64,000 nucleotides of DNA, taken from an uncultured Pirellulaceae bacterium. GTDB taxonomy: Bacteria > Planctomycetota > Planctomycetia > Pirellulales > Pirellulaceae. Each line of letters begins with the position of its first letter. Position 1 is the first letter of the stretch. Shown here in pieces: positions 1-9,350 of the stretch. The stretch spans positions 1 to 64,000 of the forward strand of contig CAJQQR010000088.1 of NCBI GenBank assembly GCA_905480545.1, in the 5' to 3' direction. The notes below the pieces were generated by a model that searched no databases, was not told the DNA's origin, and was given only the letters and a program-made list of their open reading frames with translations. A program made the translations under genes and the position numbers.

Positions 1-69
1 ATCAGAGAATTTTGAAAAGACCTATTGCATCAAAGCGGGTTTGACAAAACAATTTAGCAAATGATTCAT

Positions 70-140
70 TGACCCATGGTGTAATGGTAACACAGCGGAT
101 TTTGATTCCGTCATTCTAGGTTCGAGTCCTAGTGGGTCAA
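70..140 (+). tRNA. tRNA-Gln (anticodon UUG)
   Basis: A full cloverleaf can be folded by hand. The acceptor stem TGACCCA (70-76) pairs perfectly with TGGGTCA (133-139), followed by discriminator A140. The T arm is CTAGG-TTCGAGT-CCTAG (116-132). The anticodon stem CGGAT/TTCCG region carries the loop TTTTGAT with anticodon TTG, which reads glutamine CAA codons. CCA is not encoded. The length of 71 nt is normal for a class I tRNA. Confidence 0.95.
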
Positions 141-282
141 TTTATCTTCTTGGTCTCTCTGACCTAAAAAAACTAGAAATTGTCTGTTGTTCGCTTTCGC
201 GTGAATCACTTGACCTGCTCCCGCGAGCCAATTCCCCCTTTCAGTTTCAGCATCCTTGTTTTTGTTCAAGCAGTTTGGCTGC

Positions 283-975
283 TTAAGCACAGCAAAAGTT
301 TTCAAACTTCTTGCTGGCCAAGTCGCTTCGGGGGCCGGAGGGCGGTAGTCCCATGAGCTTATGGGGCCGCACTTGATTGTAGTGACGACGCCATCGCTCT
401 ATTAATACATTGCCTTCGAGCATTGTGTCGAAGATCTCCAGGTTGTTGAGTTTGTCTCGCATCTCTCCGTTAAAAGGTTCGATGGCACCGTTTTCCCAAA
501 GGCTACCGGGTTCGATAAAAGAGGTTTTCACCTGAATCTGTTTCAAGCAGGTCTGGACAGGATGGCAAGTAAGCTTTGAAACGCTGTCGCTGCGAATGGA
601 AGTCAGGATCTGACCGCTGCAAAACAGTTCTGAAAGTCGCTCGGGTACATTTTCATTATTGAGCTTTCTCCCCATGTCGATCGCCAGAAACTCACGACTG
701 CGTTCGTAGATAAACCGCAACAAAATCAGAGGCCAATCATCGGTTGGCCGGGCTCAGTAGTTTCCCTGTACGGCTTCCTTCAATATCTCGTCATCCAATG
801 CCTGATCGGCCATCAATCTATTCAAGCGTGTATTCTCTAGTTCTAGTTCTAGTTCTAGTTCTTTCGAACGCTTTTGCTCGAGCTGTTCGCATTCCACCTA
901 ATTAGTGACGCCGCTCATAATACGTCTGTTCAACAATTTCCAGCATCTTGCAGGCCTGGTCAATTGTGAGGTTTA
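283..975 (-). pseudogene. Decayed IS3-family transposase (orfA end plus orfB 3' half)
   Basis: Read leftwards, 754-975 holds the end of an IS3 orfA: 'DQACKMLEIVEQTYYERRH', then an in-frame stop, 'LGGMRTARAKAF', and after a frameshift 'NTRLNRLMADQALDDEILKEAVQGNY' and a stop at 754-756. This is the usual IS3 orfA leucine-zipper tail. The 283-723 segment is the C-terminal integrase part of orfB, with 'IRSD' (a decayed IRSDNG), 'ENGAIEPFNGEMRDKLN' and 'IERWRRHYNQVRPH'. The N-terminal half of orfB, including the first catalytic Asp, is missing and the middle is scrambled. The element cannot encode an active transposase. No terminal inverted repeats were identified. Confidence 0.85.
838..864. repeat. 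Hexanucleotide tandem repeat (TAGTTC-type, about 4 copies)
   Basis: CTAGTT units are repeated in tandem inside the orfA remnant, where they would encode alternating Glu-Leu on the minus strand. The expansion lies where the reading frame shifts, so slipped-strand replication in the dead gene is the likely origin. Confidence 0.8.
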
Positions 976-980
976 GTGAG

Positions 981-1346
981 GGTGTTTTCGATTGACAGTC
1001 GGTAAATGTTCTGTGTACGATATACGACGGAATTTAGCGAAGGTTCCCTTCAAAATTTGTCGCATGGGTTACCAACTTCTGAAACCTTGGTTTACTCGGT
1101 CCCACATCGCGTCAGGCTTCGTGATTCATCAAGGGAATGATTCTCATCCGAGTCGAGCAGTTTTATGTTGTTGCTTCATTCTTTTGGAATGGCCGCGTTG
1201 GCAGGACACGGATCCAACTCTTATTAGGACTCGGTTTTTTCCTTCGATAAATTAAGATTTTGCAAACAAAAATTAAGCCGGACTAACACGCGCGTATTGG
1301 GTAGCAGGACAGTCTGTGGCCTACAACGTCACCTCCTCTTTGAGAA
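981..1346. other. Intergenic stretch without a supported gene
   Basis: An open frame at 992-1255 on the plus strand has no recognisable motif and an implausible composition. No RNA gene or hairpin terminator was seen. The right end should hold the promoter of the FAD oxidoreductase gene, but no convincing -35/-10 pair stands out. Confidence 0.5.
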
Positions 1347-1355
1347 TTGGAAACG

Positions 1356-2915
1356 ATGCCGAAGAACAAAAAAAATGATTTGGATGTTACTCGTCGCGTT
1401 GCGTTGAAAACGGCCGCGACCACAGGAGCTGGAATTGTAGTAAGTGGATCAATTGCGGGCGCAGCTGGTAATGATGAAACAATTGCGACAGTAGAACGAG
1501 TTGAAGCTAAAGAGCAATGGTTTTCTCAACGAGCTTACAGTCTGAGTGGTAACAAGGTGTTGGTGCCAAAGGAGGGTGGTTCTTTTCCGAAAACAACGCT
1601 TGCTCTTCAGATTTATCGCCCCAAAGCTCCTCAGGAAATCGCTAACATCGTGAAGAGCTACCCAGCGACAACGCCCATTGCATGCGTATGTGGGGGGCAT
1701 GAATCATCCAATGCAGCCATTTTTGCAAGCAGCGAAGCCGTTGTGTTGGATATGAAAAATCTGAATTCAATTGAGTTTACACGGGACGATGAAGGATTGC
1801 TCGTGACGGTGGGTGCTGGCGTTGTCTTTCGCGAACTTGTTGAAGCAGTCAAGAACCAACGTGGCGCTTTACCCGTGGGGACTGGCCCAGGAGTCGGTGT
1901 GGTTGGCTACATCGTAAACGGTGGATTGAGTGGTTACTTTACCCGACGCCTTGGGTTGTTGGGGCAGCGAGTTGTCAAAGCGACAATGGTCACCGCAGCG
2001 GGCGAGATTCGCGTTCTTACTGCCAAGGATGAACTCCTTACTGCCATGATGGGAGCCGGCAGTGCGTTAGGAATCATCACCGATGTCACGATTCGCGTGG
2101 CACCTGAGACAGTTATTCAGAGCACAGAACAAAGAGTCTTCTCGTTCAACAATCGAGAACAGGCCACGGCGTTTTGCCGTGGCGCCCTTGGCATTATGAG
2201 AGATGATGTTCTTTCGACGGAAGGCGTCTCGTTTGAATTGGTGGTCACCGGCACAAAAGCTCTCGTGGCGACCTTGATCTTTTTTGATTCCTTCGATGGA
2301 AGCAAATCAGACTTTGTCAAACCGTTAGAGGAACTCGCAGCTGGCATGGAGCTTCCGCAGGTTGCGGAATTTGGCTGGTCATCCTGGTATGAAGCCGCAG
2401 CTGCCTTGTGGCCCGTGATCAACGAAATGAAAGGCGCCCCGCTCGTCACGCTACAACACTGCGTCGGAACAAGGGGGATCCCCGAGGAGCGGATCCTCAA
2501 ATTTGTCAGTGATACGATGGTCGCTGAGTTTCCTTTGGACGAAGCCGAGATGTCAATCATTGAAATCCGTACGCTTGGAGGCGCGGCATTAACAAAGAGC
2601 AAGGTTCCCTCGGGAAACTGCCAGCACCAGTTTTTTATCGATTTGATAACAATGTACGATGCGAAGAATAAGACGCTGAAGGAAAGGCAAGAGATTGCGG
2701 AAGCTGTTAGACGCGTCGTAGAAAAAGCAAAAACGGTGAAGGGACTTTCGGTCGACTTCAGCGGAACGCATTCTCAGCCGGACGATCCATACACCTCAGT
2801 GAAATCGTCCCTGATTTTTGGAACGGAGACCACAGCCAACATGGTCAAGGCTATGAAGAAAGATCTAGACCCAAGTAATCGTTTTCGGTTCCACCCTTTT
2901 GCGAAGCTTCTATGA
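1356..2915 (+). CDS. Tat-exported FAD-binding (PCMH/BBE-type) oxidoreductase
   Basis: A flavoprotein of the berberine-bridge/FAD-linked oxidase family, about 519 residues. The N terminus has a twin-arginine signal (TRRVALK, then a hydrophobic Ala/Gly/Val stretch ending near AGAAG), so it is probably exported folded with FAD to the periplasm. The FAD-binding PCMH domain covers about residues 60-240: 'CGGHESSN' corresponds to the R/S-GGH motif whose His commonly carries covalent FAD, followed by 'LLVTVGAGV', 'GTGPGVGVVGYIVNGG' and 'GAGSALGIITDVTIRV'. The C terminus 'DPSNRFRFHPF' is the typical family ending. The start at ATG 1356 is preferred over an in-frame TTG at 1347. The substrate cannot be predicted. 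A short frame overlaps its stop by 4 bp. Confidence 0.85.
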   Translation: MPKNKKNDLDVTRRVALKTAATTGAGIVVSGSIAGAAGNDETIATVERVEAKEQWFSQRAYSLSGNKVLVPKEGGSFPKTTLALQIYRPKAPQEIANIVKSYPATTPIACVCGGHESSNAAIFASSEAVVLDMKNLNSIEFTRDDEGLLVTVGAGVVFRELVEAVKNQRGALPVGTGPGVGVVGYIVNGGLSGYFTRRLGLLGQRVVKATMVTAAGEIRVLTAKDELLTAMMGAGSALGIITDVTIRVAPETVIQSTEQRVFSFNNREQATAFCRGALGIMRDDVLSTEGVSFELVVTGTKALVATLIFFDSFDGSKSDFVKPLEELAAGMELPQVAEFGWSSWYEAAAALWPVINEMKGAPLVTLQHCVGTRGIPEERILKFVSDTMVAEFPLDEAEMSIIEIRTLGGAALTKSKVPSGNCQHQFFIDLITMYDAKNKTLKERQEIAEAVRRVVEKAKTVKGLSVDFSGTHSQPDDPYTSVKSSLIFGTETTANMVKAMKKDLDPSNRFRFHPFAKLL

Positions 2916-3133
2916 GTTTCGGTTTCTTCCAGGCACTCAATATGTCCGCACTCTACACGTCCGCACTCAATATGTTGGCACGAATGAAAGAGGTTGTGAA
3001 TAAAACGGAGATTCCAATCGTGTTCACTGCGGATGTTGCCAGCATTCGTGTTGAAGAAGATTTAAACGACGATAGCAATTTGCTGCAAGATCTTTCAAGC
3101 GCATTCGACGTGCAGCCTGCTTATCCTTGTTGA
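2912..3133 (+). CDS. Possible small hypothetical protein overlapping the oxidoreductase stop
   Basis: A 73-residue frame starts at an ATG that overlaps the upstream stop (ATGA), the arrangement used for translational coupling. The first 30 residues come from an imperfect repeat around 'TCCGCACTC..TATG' and look accidental. The later part (VNKTEIPIVFTADVASIRVEEDLN) has plausible protein composition. No family was recognised. It may be an extension of the oxidoreductase gene by decay rather than a real gene. Confidence 0.22.
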   Translation: MSFGFFQALNMSALYTSALNMLARMKEVVNKTEIPIVFTADVASIRVEEDLNDDSNLLQDLSSAFDVQPAYPC

Positions 3134-4101
3134 TTCAAAGCGGTAAGTCGATTGGCCAGGCTCTCATGTAAGCACTCTTTGCTCATCAGTAAAAAGTGTT
3201 TGGACTGATCTGTCTTGATTGTGATGCGTTTTAGGGCGCTGAAGGTGAATCGATTTTAATCCGTCACGAAATAAGAATAGGCATAAATCGCGTTGGCAAT
3301 CCTCGGCATCATTGGACGACCAGCGAGACGTCTGACGGGTTCAGGCGGAAGGCAATGGATTGATGTCGACACCAGTATTTGGTCACTGTTCAATCCCCTC
3401 GAGTTTCAGGATGCGTCTGAACTGCGATCTGTAGTTTGTTGCCGGTTCCGCAGACCTCCGAGTCCGATTCGTTACCTCCATTGAATTCAGATTTCAATTT
3501 TATATCTGTGTCGAGCGAAACTCAATTCGCTGCCAATTGGCAAGGCTTCGGTCGTGAAAAGAAGGGAATCATCTTGGCAGTCCAGAGGCTGAACATACAA
3601 GACGGAAAGTCCTGGAATTCCAGCGAGCGTCCAAGCAAAGATCGAAAACAAGATGAAGTTGTATTCCGAGGGAAAGTCGTTTTTTGTGCTTTCCATTTTT
3701 CCGGAATGGGAACATCAGGCCTGCTTTATTTTTAAAATTCGACTTTCTCATCGGGCACTGGTAACTTGGTAGAAACAATTGTGGTCTTAGTTCGAACTGA
3801 CAGATCAAATCAGATAAGAAAAAATAAGACTTTTCCACAATGAATTTCAGACTTGCTCATCAGGACGGCCAATAAATTTATCAGATAGCCGAAACGCTAC
3901 GCGTGATTTGTTTCGCCGTAATATTTGATGCGTCATGATGAAATTTGACTTTGCCCAATCACTTTTTTATGTAAGAAAATTCCATAGCGAGACGTTTGAT
4001 CGCAGTCTCCTGAAATCGATTTATTCCAGAAGGTATCGATTTCGCAATCGGTTTGAGCGATCATTTGCATTAAATTCCTTAACCTTATTTACGGTGTGTC
4101 A
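3134..4101. other. Long intergenic region, no supported gene
   Basis: About 970 bases with several short overlapping open frames on both strands, none with a domain, signal peptide or ribosome binding site. The A+T content rises toward the right end. It should contain the promoter of the membrane-protein pair that follows. Confidence 0.5.
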
Positions 4102-4800
4102 ATGTCGAACGATGAATCAGTCCAGGAATTGAAATTAGACCTAGAGAAATTGGAAAAGGAGTACTCCGCGTTGAAGTCGGCGTTGGCCCGATCAAGAAAC
4201 AGTCGTTTGATTGTTTTGGTTGGAGCGTTTTTCGTTGTCGGAATCGTCGGCCTTCTTTTTTGGTCATTTGCCAAAGAGATAATGAGTGATCAATACAAGG
4301 AAAAGCTGATTGCACTAGCGGAAGAAACGCTTGAAAAAAATAAAGATGATTATCTGAATGAAGTGCAGCAACTTGTAAATGAATCCGCTCCGATTCTTAA
4401 GAATGCGTTTTACGCGCGAACCAAGCTGGATATGCCGAAATATACAGCCGCGATTGCTGAACAACGTGAAAAATTTGCGGAGTCGATTCGGACGCAAATG
4501 AGAGATGATGTCAACAATCAGTACCGAGAAGTGGTGAAGAAATACTCGGACAAGTTGGCTAAGGAATTCCCGGAACTCGAATCGCCTGAGCTTAAGGAGA
4601 AAGCAATTGCGGCAATTGAAAAAGCGTTTGAATCGATTGTGGAAAAGTACTATATCGATTCGTTGGCTGAGGGCATTGAGGATATCTACAGTCAATGGGA
4701 TGGGTTCCCGGTCAGCAAGATTGTTGATGAGAGCGCACCAGCGGAAGACCTCTTGATCGGTTTGCTAATGGAATTAGTTGGGAAAAAAATTGCAAACTGA
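4102..4800 (+). CDS. Membrane-anchored helical (coiled-coil) protein, first of a pair
   Basis: A protein of 232 residues with no recognised family. Visible architecture: a short charged cytoplasmic N terminus with heptad-like spacing (LKLDLEKLEKEYSALKSAL), one transmembrane segment at about residues 36-57 (LIVLVGAFFVVGIVGLLFW), then about 170 mostly helical, highly charged residues without cysteines, probably periplasmic. ATG 4102 is preferred over the in-frame GTG at 4096. The next gene, 107 bp downstream on the same strand, has the same layout, suggesting a duplicated pair or two subunits of one envelope assembly. The function is unknown. Confidence 0.75.
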   Translation: MSNDESVQELKLDLEKLEKEYSALKSALARSRNSRLIVLVGAFFVVGIVGLLFWSFAKEIMSDQYKEKLIALAEETLEKNKDDYLNEVQQLVNESAPILKNAFYARTKLDMPKYTAAIAEQREKFAESIRTQMRDDVNNQYREVVKKYSDKLAKEFPELESPELKEKAIAAIEKAFESIVEKYYIDSLAEGIEDIYSQWDGFPVSKIVDESAPAEDLLIGLLMELVGKKIAN

Positions 4801-4907
4801 AGTGTCGCGAAAAATACAATCCTAAAGCCCAAATCTGATACGTAAATGATTTGCAGGCCCCATTTAAATAATTGAAACAAAACACTTTTTCTGCTTTGGA
4901 ATGAAAA

Positions 4908-5588
4908 ATGAACAACACAAATGAACAGATTGAAAAGTTGACTCGTGGCATGAAAAAAAGCAGCGATACGATCAATCGTGGATCAACACAATTGCTAATT
5001 GTTGCGTTTTGTCTGTTTGCGCTCAGCATCGGCTACTTCACCTTTGGCTATTACCAGTTTCGTGATGTGACCAAGCCAGAAAACGTGGTTTTAATCGCAC
5101 AGGGAGTTGTTGACGATAACATTGCTGTCTTACGCGCTAATCTTCAATCTGAAGTAAATAAAAATTCGGACACTTGGGCGGAACAGCTTAGTGATGCGGC
5201 GATAAAATCTGTTCCCAATATGCGAAAGCAACTTGAAGATTTTGTTTCTCTGCAAATTGACGAGCGTGTCAAGCAATCGATTGATGTGACCAATCCGGAG
5301 TTTGAAAAATTTGTTTCCCAAAACAATGAGCCATTGAAGAAAGCGTTCAGTGATCTTGCGGGAAATGCAGAGGTTTCTGATGAACTCGTTGAAATTATCT
5401 CAAATGAGGTTGACCGACGCTTGCAAACCAGTATCCAATCCGATGCGGAAAACGTCTTGAACCTAATGGTTCAACTTAAAGCCAAGATCAGAAAATTGGA
5501 AAAGGGCGTTAATCTAACTGAGGAGGAAAAGCTTGAACGGGAGATTCTAGCAACCACCCGATTTATTCAGGAATCGGAAATGAAGTAA
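4908..5588 (+). CDS. Membrane-anchored helical protein, second of a pair
   Basis: A protein of 226 residues with no recognised family. It repeats the plan of the preceding gene: a short N-terminal charged segment (EQIEKLTRGMKKSSDTI), one transmembrane helix at about residues 28-50 (LLIVAFCLFALSIGYFTFGYY), then about 170 residues of charged helical sequence ending in a probable coiled coil (VQLKAKIRKLEKGVNLTEEEKLE). Direct sequence identity with its neighbour is low by eye, so homology rests on architecture and adjacency. The two are probably co-transcribed. An IS3 remnant lies about 220 bp downstream. Confidence 0.72.
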   Translation: MNNTNEQIEKLTRGMKKSSDTINRGSTQLLIVAFCLFALSIGYFTFGYYQFRDVTKPENVVLIAQGVVDDNIAVLRANLQSEVNKNSDTWAEQLSDAAIKSVPNMRKQLEDFVSLQIDERVKQSIDVTNPEFEKFVSQNNEPLKKAFSDLAGNAEVSDELVEIISNEVDRRLQTSIQSDAENVLNLMVQLKAKIRKLEKGVNLTEEEKLEREILATTRFIQESEMK

Positions 5589-5809
5589 AGCACGTTTGAG
5601 CCGTCACAAAGCGGCCAATGACTTGAATTTTGGAAATGCATCCGCGTCGTTTTCATTCCGATTTGAACCAAAGAATTCGATAATTGGTCGTCTTTCCGCC
5701 AGTGATCCGCGCACGAAAATCTGCACCAGAAAAACAAGAAAAATCGGGTTGGGATTTTGTGTTGAAGGGAAAGACGAGCAAACAATCACTATTTACTAAT
5801 GAATAGATA

Positions 5810-6304
5810 GTGCACGCATGGAGGCGGATGGAGCGTGGTATTTCGGTTGAAAGGGTTTGCAGCAAGTTAGGTTTGAGCCAGCAGGCGTTTTACAGTTGGA
5901 AGAAAAAGTTTGGCGATCTTGGTGTTGCCGATCTTGGTGTTGCCGATCTTCGAAAACTGAGGTGTTGGAAGAGTAGCACGGCAATGCGACTGAGTGAGTG
6001 AACGATTCGCCTGTTGGGTGTCGAAGCTTGCTCGCTCGACCTACTCTATGAATCCAGCAGGGAGGCGCGTGCTGCGCTTCGAATGCGTTTGAAAGATCTT
6101 GCAGTCACGGGTGTCCATTGCGGCTATCGTCGCTTGCATAGTCTAATTCAATGGGAAGGCTGGTCGGTGAATGCAAACGAATTTTTCGTCTGTACAGCGA
6201 GGACAACCTGAGGATGCGAACCAATGCACCAAAACGCTGCGTTAGTTGCCGGAAGCGAGCAGGTCAACCAGAAGCGACTCGCATTGGCGATTGTTGACCA
6301 AATG
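5810..6304 (+). pseudogene. Decayed IS3-family transposase (orfA middle plus orfB 5' part)
   Basis: The first frame reads 'RGISVERVCSKLGLSQQAFYSWKKKFGDLGV', the helix-turn-helix and linker of an IS3 orfA. After several frame changes and stops, orfB follows: 'SREARAALRMRLKDLAVTGVHCGYRRLH', then in another frame 'RIFRLYSEDNLRMRTNAPKRCVSCRKRAG' and 'EATRIGDC', ending where the DDE integrase core should begin. The retained part is the opposite half to that kept in the 283-975 remnant. Sequence differences suggest a different IS3 subgroup. It is inactive, and no terminal repeats were identified. Confidence 0.8.
5915..5950. repeat. 15-bp tandem duplication (GATCTTGGTGTTGCC, 2.4 copies)
   Basis: Two identical 15-bp units and a partial third, encoding a repeated GDLGVADLGVADL inside the orfA remnant. 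The period of 15 keeps the frame. Confidence 0.9.
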
Positions 6305-6381
6305 ACCATGTGATTTTTCTCACTAAAATTGGTTCGAAAAAAAATCGCAGATCGATGGTATCGGTTTCATTTTAATCGCTG

Positions 6382-6430
6382 GCGTTGATTTTTAGGTGCG
6401 TTGATTTTTAGGGGCGTTGGCTTTCAGGGG
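6382..6430. repeat. 16-bp imperfect tandem repeat at the 3' end of the methyltransferase gene
   Basis: Units GCGTTGATTTTTAGGT, GCGTTGATTTTTAGGG and GCGTTGGCTTTCAGGG follow each other and run through the stop codon of the minus-strand gene. The last codons of that protein (LKANAPKNQRT) are made by the repeat. Confidence 0.8.
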
Positions 6431-7339
6431 CGGTAGAAAAGGGTTGTTTTTGACGATGTATTCCAAATGCTTGGCGTTTGTTCCGCAACATCCACCCAAA
6501 ATCTTCATTCCTTGATGTCTCAGCAATGAAAGCATTTCTTCGCCCCATTCAGTTACTTCATTTATTTGAAGATCCTCAGAGCCATCAAGATCGAAGTGAT
6601 CCAATGAGGAAGCATTTCCCTGGAAACCGATCAATCGCGAAAACAGTTCCCGAGGCTGCTGATCAGCACAAAGAAACGTAGGATAAGCGCAGTTTATCAT
6701 GTAGCCGATAGGGATCTCTTGCACTGCTGAATCAATGGAAATAATCGAATCGAGAAACGATGTGCCGTCGAGTGCTAATCCGAACCGGTCAATGACAAAG
6801 CTGATGATGTAGGGCGTTCCCGTCTTTGCCATTGCGGCAGCGATTCCGGTGGCTTCAGCAACCGATGGTATGGTTGCCGCCATCAGGAAGTCTACGCCCG
6901 CGTTGGAAAGCTGGTCGATTTGCCAGGCGTGAAACTCTTCACCTTCAGCAGCAGAAAGCGATTCCCCTGGTTGGTAACAATCGTTTTTGCATCCGATAAG
7001 CCCACCGACTTTGACATTCGGACTCTCTAATTCATCACGAATGTCAACGAGAAAATGAACAGCATCACGGTTAATGTTTGGATCTGCATCGGCGTGCTGA
7101 ACTCGCTCCGAGTTCGTGCGCCATGTCGGTGTGCACATCAAGAACGGCAGTTCGGCATCGATCGCGATATTTGCATAGTCGAGATAAAGCTTGCGAAGTT
7201 CGCTGCGTCCTTTGGGGTCATAAATTAGTCCGCCATGCTGTAGCAATGGATCCAGCGGTGCGATACCGCCTCGTCGAATGGGCTCAACGATGGCCGCTTC
7301 CATCAGGATGAGTTCATGTTTGTCCAGAAATGATTGCAT
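6392..7339 (-). CDS. Homocysteine S-methyltransferase family protein
   Basis: A 315-residue TIM-barrel protein of the Zn-dependent homocysteine/betaine S-methyltransferase family (Pfam S-methyl_trans). The three zinc-binding cysteines expected for this family are present: C217 in 'MINCAYPTF' and C284/C285 in 'GGCCGT'. Length matches single-domain members such as MmuM, which move a methyl group from S-methylmethionine or betaine to homocysteine. The methyl donor cannot be told from sequence. It is cytosolic, with no signal peptide. The extreme C terminus is built from a short tandem repeat and is probably not functional. It stands alone, between an IS remnant and a desaturase gene on the same strand about 400 bp upstream. 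Confidence 0.88.
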   Translation of the reverse strand: MQSFLDKHELILMEAAIVEPIRRGGIAPLDPLLQHGGLIYDPKGRSELRKLYLDYANIAIDAELPFLMCTPTWRTNSERVQHADADPNINRDAVHFLVDIRDELESPNVKVGGLIGCKNDCYQPGESLSAAEGEEFHAWQIDQLSNAGVDFLMAATIPSVAEATGIAAAMAKTGTPYIISFVIDRFGLALDGTSFLDSIISIDSAVQEIPIGYMINCAYPTFLCADQQPRELFSRLIGFQGNASSLDHFDLDGSEDLQINEVTEWGEEMLSLLRHQGMKILGGCCGTNAKHLEYIVKNNPFLPPLKANAPKNQRT

Positions 7340-7744
7340 TTGGTTATCCCGGCGTCGGCGTTAACAGTGACACGATGACACACATGTCGGATCAATATGT
7401 TTTGCTTGGTTACAAACGAATCGCTATTAGAAATCGATTGTGTCAAGGGAATGTTTTACCTTGGCACGGCCAACGTTCGGGATTAAGCAAGAAGATTAAT
7501 TCTTAAGCCAATCACATAATCTCAAACACTAACCCGTTACACAATTTTCTCAACCGGCTGAATTGCCCGACCGTTATCCATACTTCATACATTTGCCGCG
7601 GGGATGTGCTAGTAACGAAAAATGTGTAGTTGGTTTCCGCGGAATTCGGTCGGCGATTGGGATGTAAAAAAGGAATTCAATTCAGGTGACATGCAGTGAA
7701 ATCTTGGGTGGCCAACCCGAATCAAAAATCTCGCGAGAAATCCG
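7340..7744. other. Intergenic stretch without a supported gene
   Basis: Lies between the methyltransferase start and the end of the desaturase gene, both on the minus strand. No motif-bearing frame, RNA gene or strong terminator hairpin was seen. Confidence 0.5.
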
Positions 7745-8677
7745 CTATTGTAGGTCGGGCGTACGCCCATGGATTCCGTACCGAACTGCATCCCACAAAA
7801 ACCAGGAATAAGATCTGTAGATTGACGCTCCGGCTTTTTCGTATTCTGGCTGCAACAGTTGATGAAGAGCGGGAAGGTTGTACCAGGGTACGCCGGGGAA
7901 CAAATGATGCTCTAGATGGTAATTCAAATTGATATTAAAAAACGAAAAGAAACGACTGCCGGTTATTGTTCGCGTTTGTCTCAACGGATGATCGGTTGAT
8001 GTCAGTTGATGCTCGGACCAACTTCTTATGTTGACCATTAAACTCGCCACTGCGAGCGGGATGATCCAGCAGTGCAAAAGTACGTTGAAAAATCCCAGAA
8101 AATAGGCGGATAATAGGATCACCGAGAGGAAGAGAGCGATCAGCGTATTCTCTTTAAAAATAGCATTCCTCTCGGCGTTTGAGCACTGAGTCATCACCAG
8201 TTTTGCAATCCGCAAACCAAATACGAGCGTACCGAAAAGGAACCAAAGGTAAAAAACCATGCTTTGGACCGTCCGGTTTTTCGAGACGTGAAAAAGTTCG
8301 TCAGGATCTTGCTCTGTGCGAGTATGCTTGTGATGCAATAAGTGGTTGGCTCCGAATGCGGAAACTGAGAGAAGTGTCGGTACCCCGGATAGAAAACCAA
8401 GTACACGGTTCCATCGTTTGTTTCGAAACAGGTTGCCATGGATGCCTTCATGCATGAAATTTCCAATTCCATGCACAACCATGCCAGCCAAAAAATAACA
8501 CGCAACCCAGATGCTCCAATGCGGAGCATTCATGATTAACCATCCCAGTCCGATCCAGACCAGCACAAATAGTATTTGGATCAGGTTCCAATGTGGATTC
8601 AGGACGCCCAAACGATGGATTTCGCGTTTTTTTTCACTGGAAAGTGTTTGATACCATTCTGATTGCGTCATTGCCAT
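7745..8677 (-). CDS. Membrane fatty acid desaturase family protein
   Basis: An integral-membrane di-iron desaturase of about 310 residues (Pfam FA_desaturase). The three histidine boxes are intact: HEGIHG (about residues 76-81), HHKHT (115-119) and HLEHH (254-258), the last inside 'NYHLEHHLFPGVPWYNLP'. Hydrophobic segments flank the boxes as expected. The frame is open 25 codons further upstream, but that extension is basic and unlike the family; the ATG at 8675-8677 (MAMTQSEW) fits better. Acyl-lipid or acyl-CoA desaturation is the family role, although carotenoid hydroxylases and ketolases share the fold. No redox partner gene is adjacent. Confidence 0.85.
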   Translation of the reverse strand: MAMTQSEWYQTLSSEKKREIHRLGVLNPHWNLIQILFVLVWIGLGWLIMNAPHWSIWVACYFLAGMVVHGIGNFMHEGIHGNLFRNKRWNRVLGFLSGVPTLLSVSAFGANHLLHHKHTRTEQDPDELFHVSKNRTVQSMVFYLWFLFGTLVFGLRIAKLVMTQCSNAERNAIFKENTLIALFLSVILLSAYFLGFFNVLLHCWIIPLAVASLMVNIRSWSEHQLTSTDHPLRQTRTITGSRFFSFFNINLNYHLEHHLFPGVPWYNLPALHQLLQPEYEKAGASIYRSYSWFLWDAVRYGIHGRTPDLQ

Positions 8678-9350
8678 TTTTAATAAATGCCCTGTTTTGT
8701 TGTTCCGAATGCGATATTGATCGAAGCGAAGGAAAAGAAATCTGAAATACAATGAATTGCATTGATGAATAGAGATGCGGAATCGGATTGTCGCAAGGGA
8801 GCAACACCGTGCGTGATGTTACCAAGAAGAAAATCCGTTAATACCCAGTTCCGGTTGAATTGGACTTGCGATTACAGACCGACCAGCGGGGCCGGAGAGC
8901 CTGCGTTCAATAAAAATCGGGCTGCATGTCGGATTCGTTCGCATGATCCTAAAGAGACAAGGAAGAACCAATAAGCGACGTTCAACTGGAATTTAGTGTA
9001 ACAAAGCCACGCTGGGAATGTATCACCCGCTAGGCGGAGCGCTCATTCTTTCCAAGCACAAATAACGCTCGCGAAGATTTCAATCTGGATCGATCCTCCC
9101 TGGTTTTTGGTTCTGTATCGATTCACGCGGTTTTTTCTTCGGATGCCAATTCGCGAATTACGCTTTCAATCTTCGTTAACGATCGTCATTCTTGGGTTGC
9201 CCACTAATTTTTGGGAAATGCAGCACGACAGGAATCGCCGTCAATCTGTTTGTGTCGTATTCGGATTTATCGATACAATGGTTGGCGATAACGATCCTCG
9301 GGTGTGCCGGTGAGCATCGGGATCTTAAACACCGACTTGAATAGTTCGAA
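8678..9350. other. Divergent intergenic region, no supported gene
   Basis: It separates the leftward desaturase gene from the rightward giant fusion gene, so it should contain both promoters. Short frames (for example 9107-9313, plus strand) lack motifs and ribosome binding sites. No clear operator-like palindrome was found. Confidence 0.5.

Noticed and set aside
992..1255. 87-codon open frame on the plus strand
   Set aside because: No motif, no ribosome binding site, and it lies beside a decayed IS; composition is unlike the neighbouring genes.
2117..2602. 161-codon minus-strand frame
   Set aside because: It lies wholly inside the FAD oxidoreductase gene and has no domain of its own.
3293..3838. 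Several overlapping open frames on both strands (60-99 codons)
   Set aside because: They overlap each other, lack ribosome binding sites and show no protein-like patterns.
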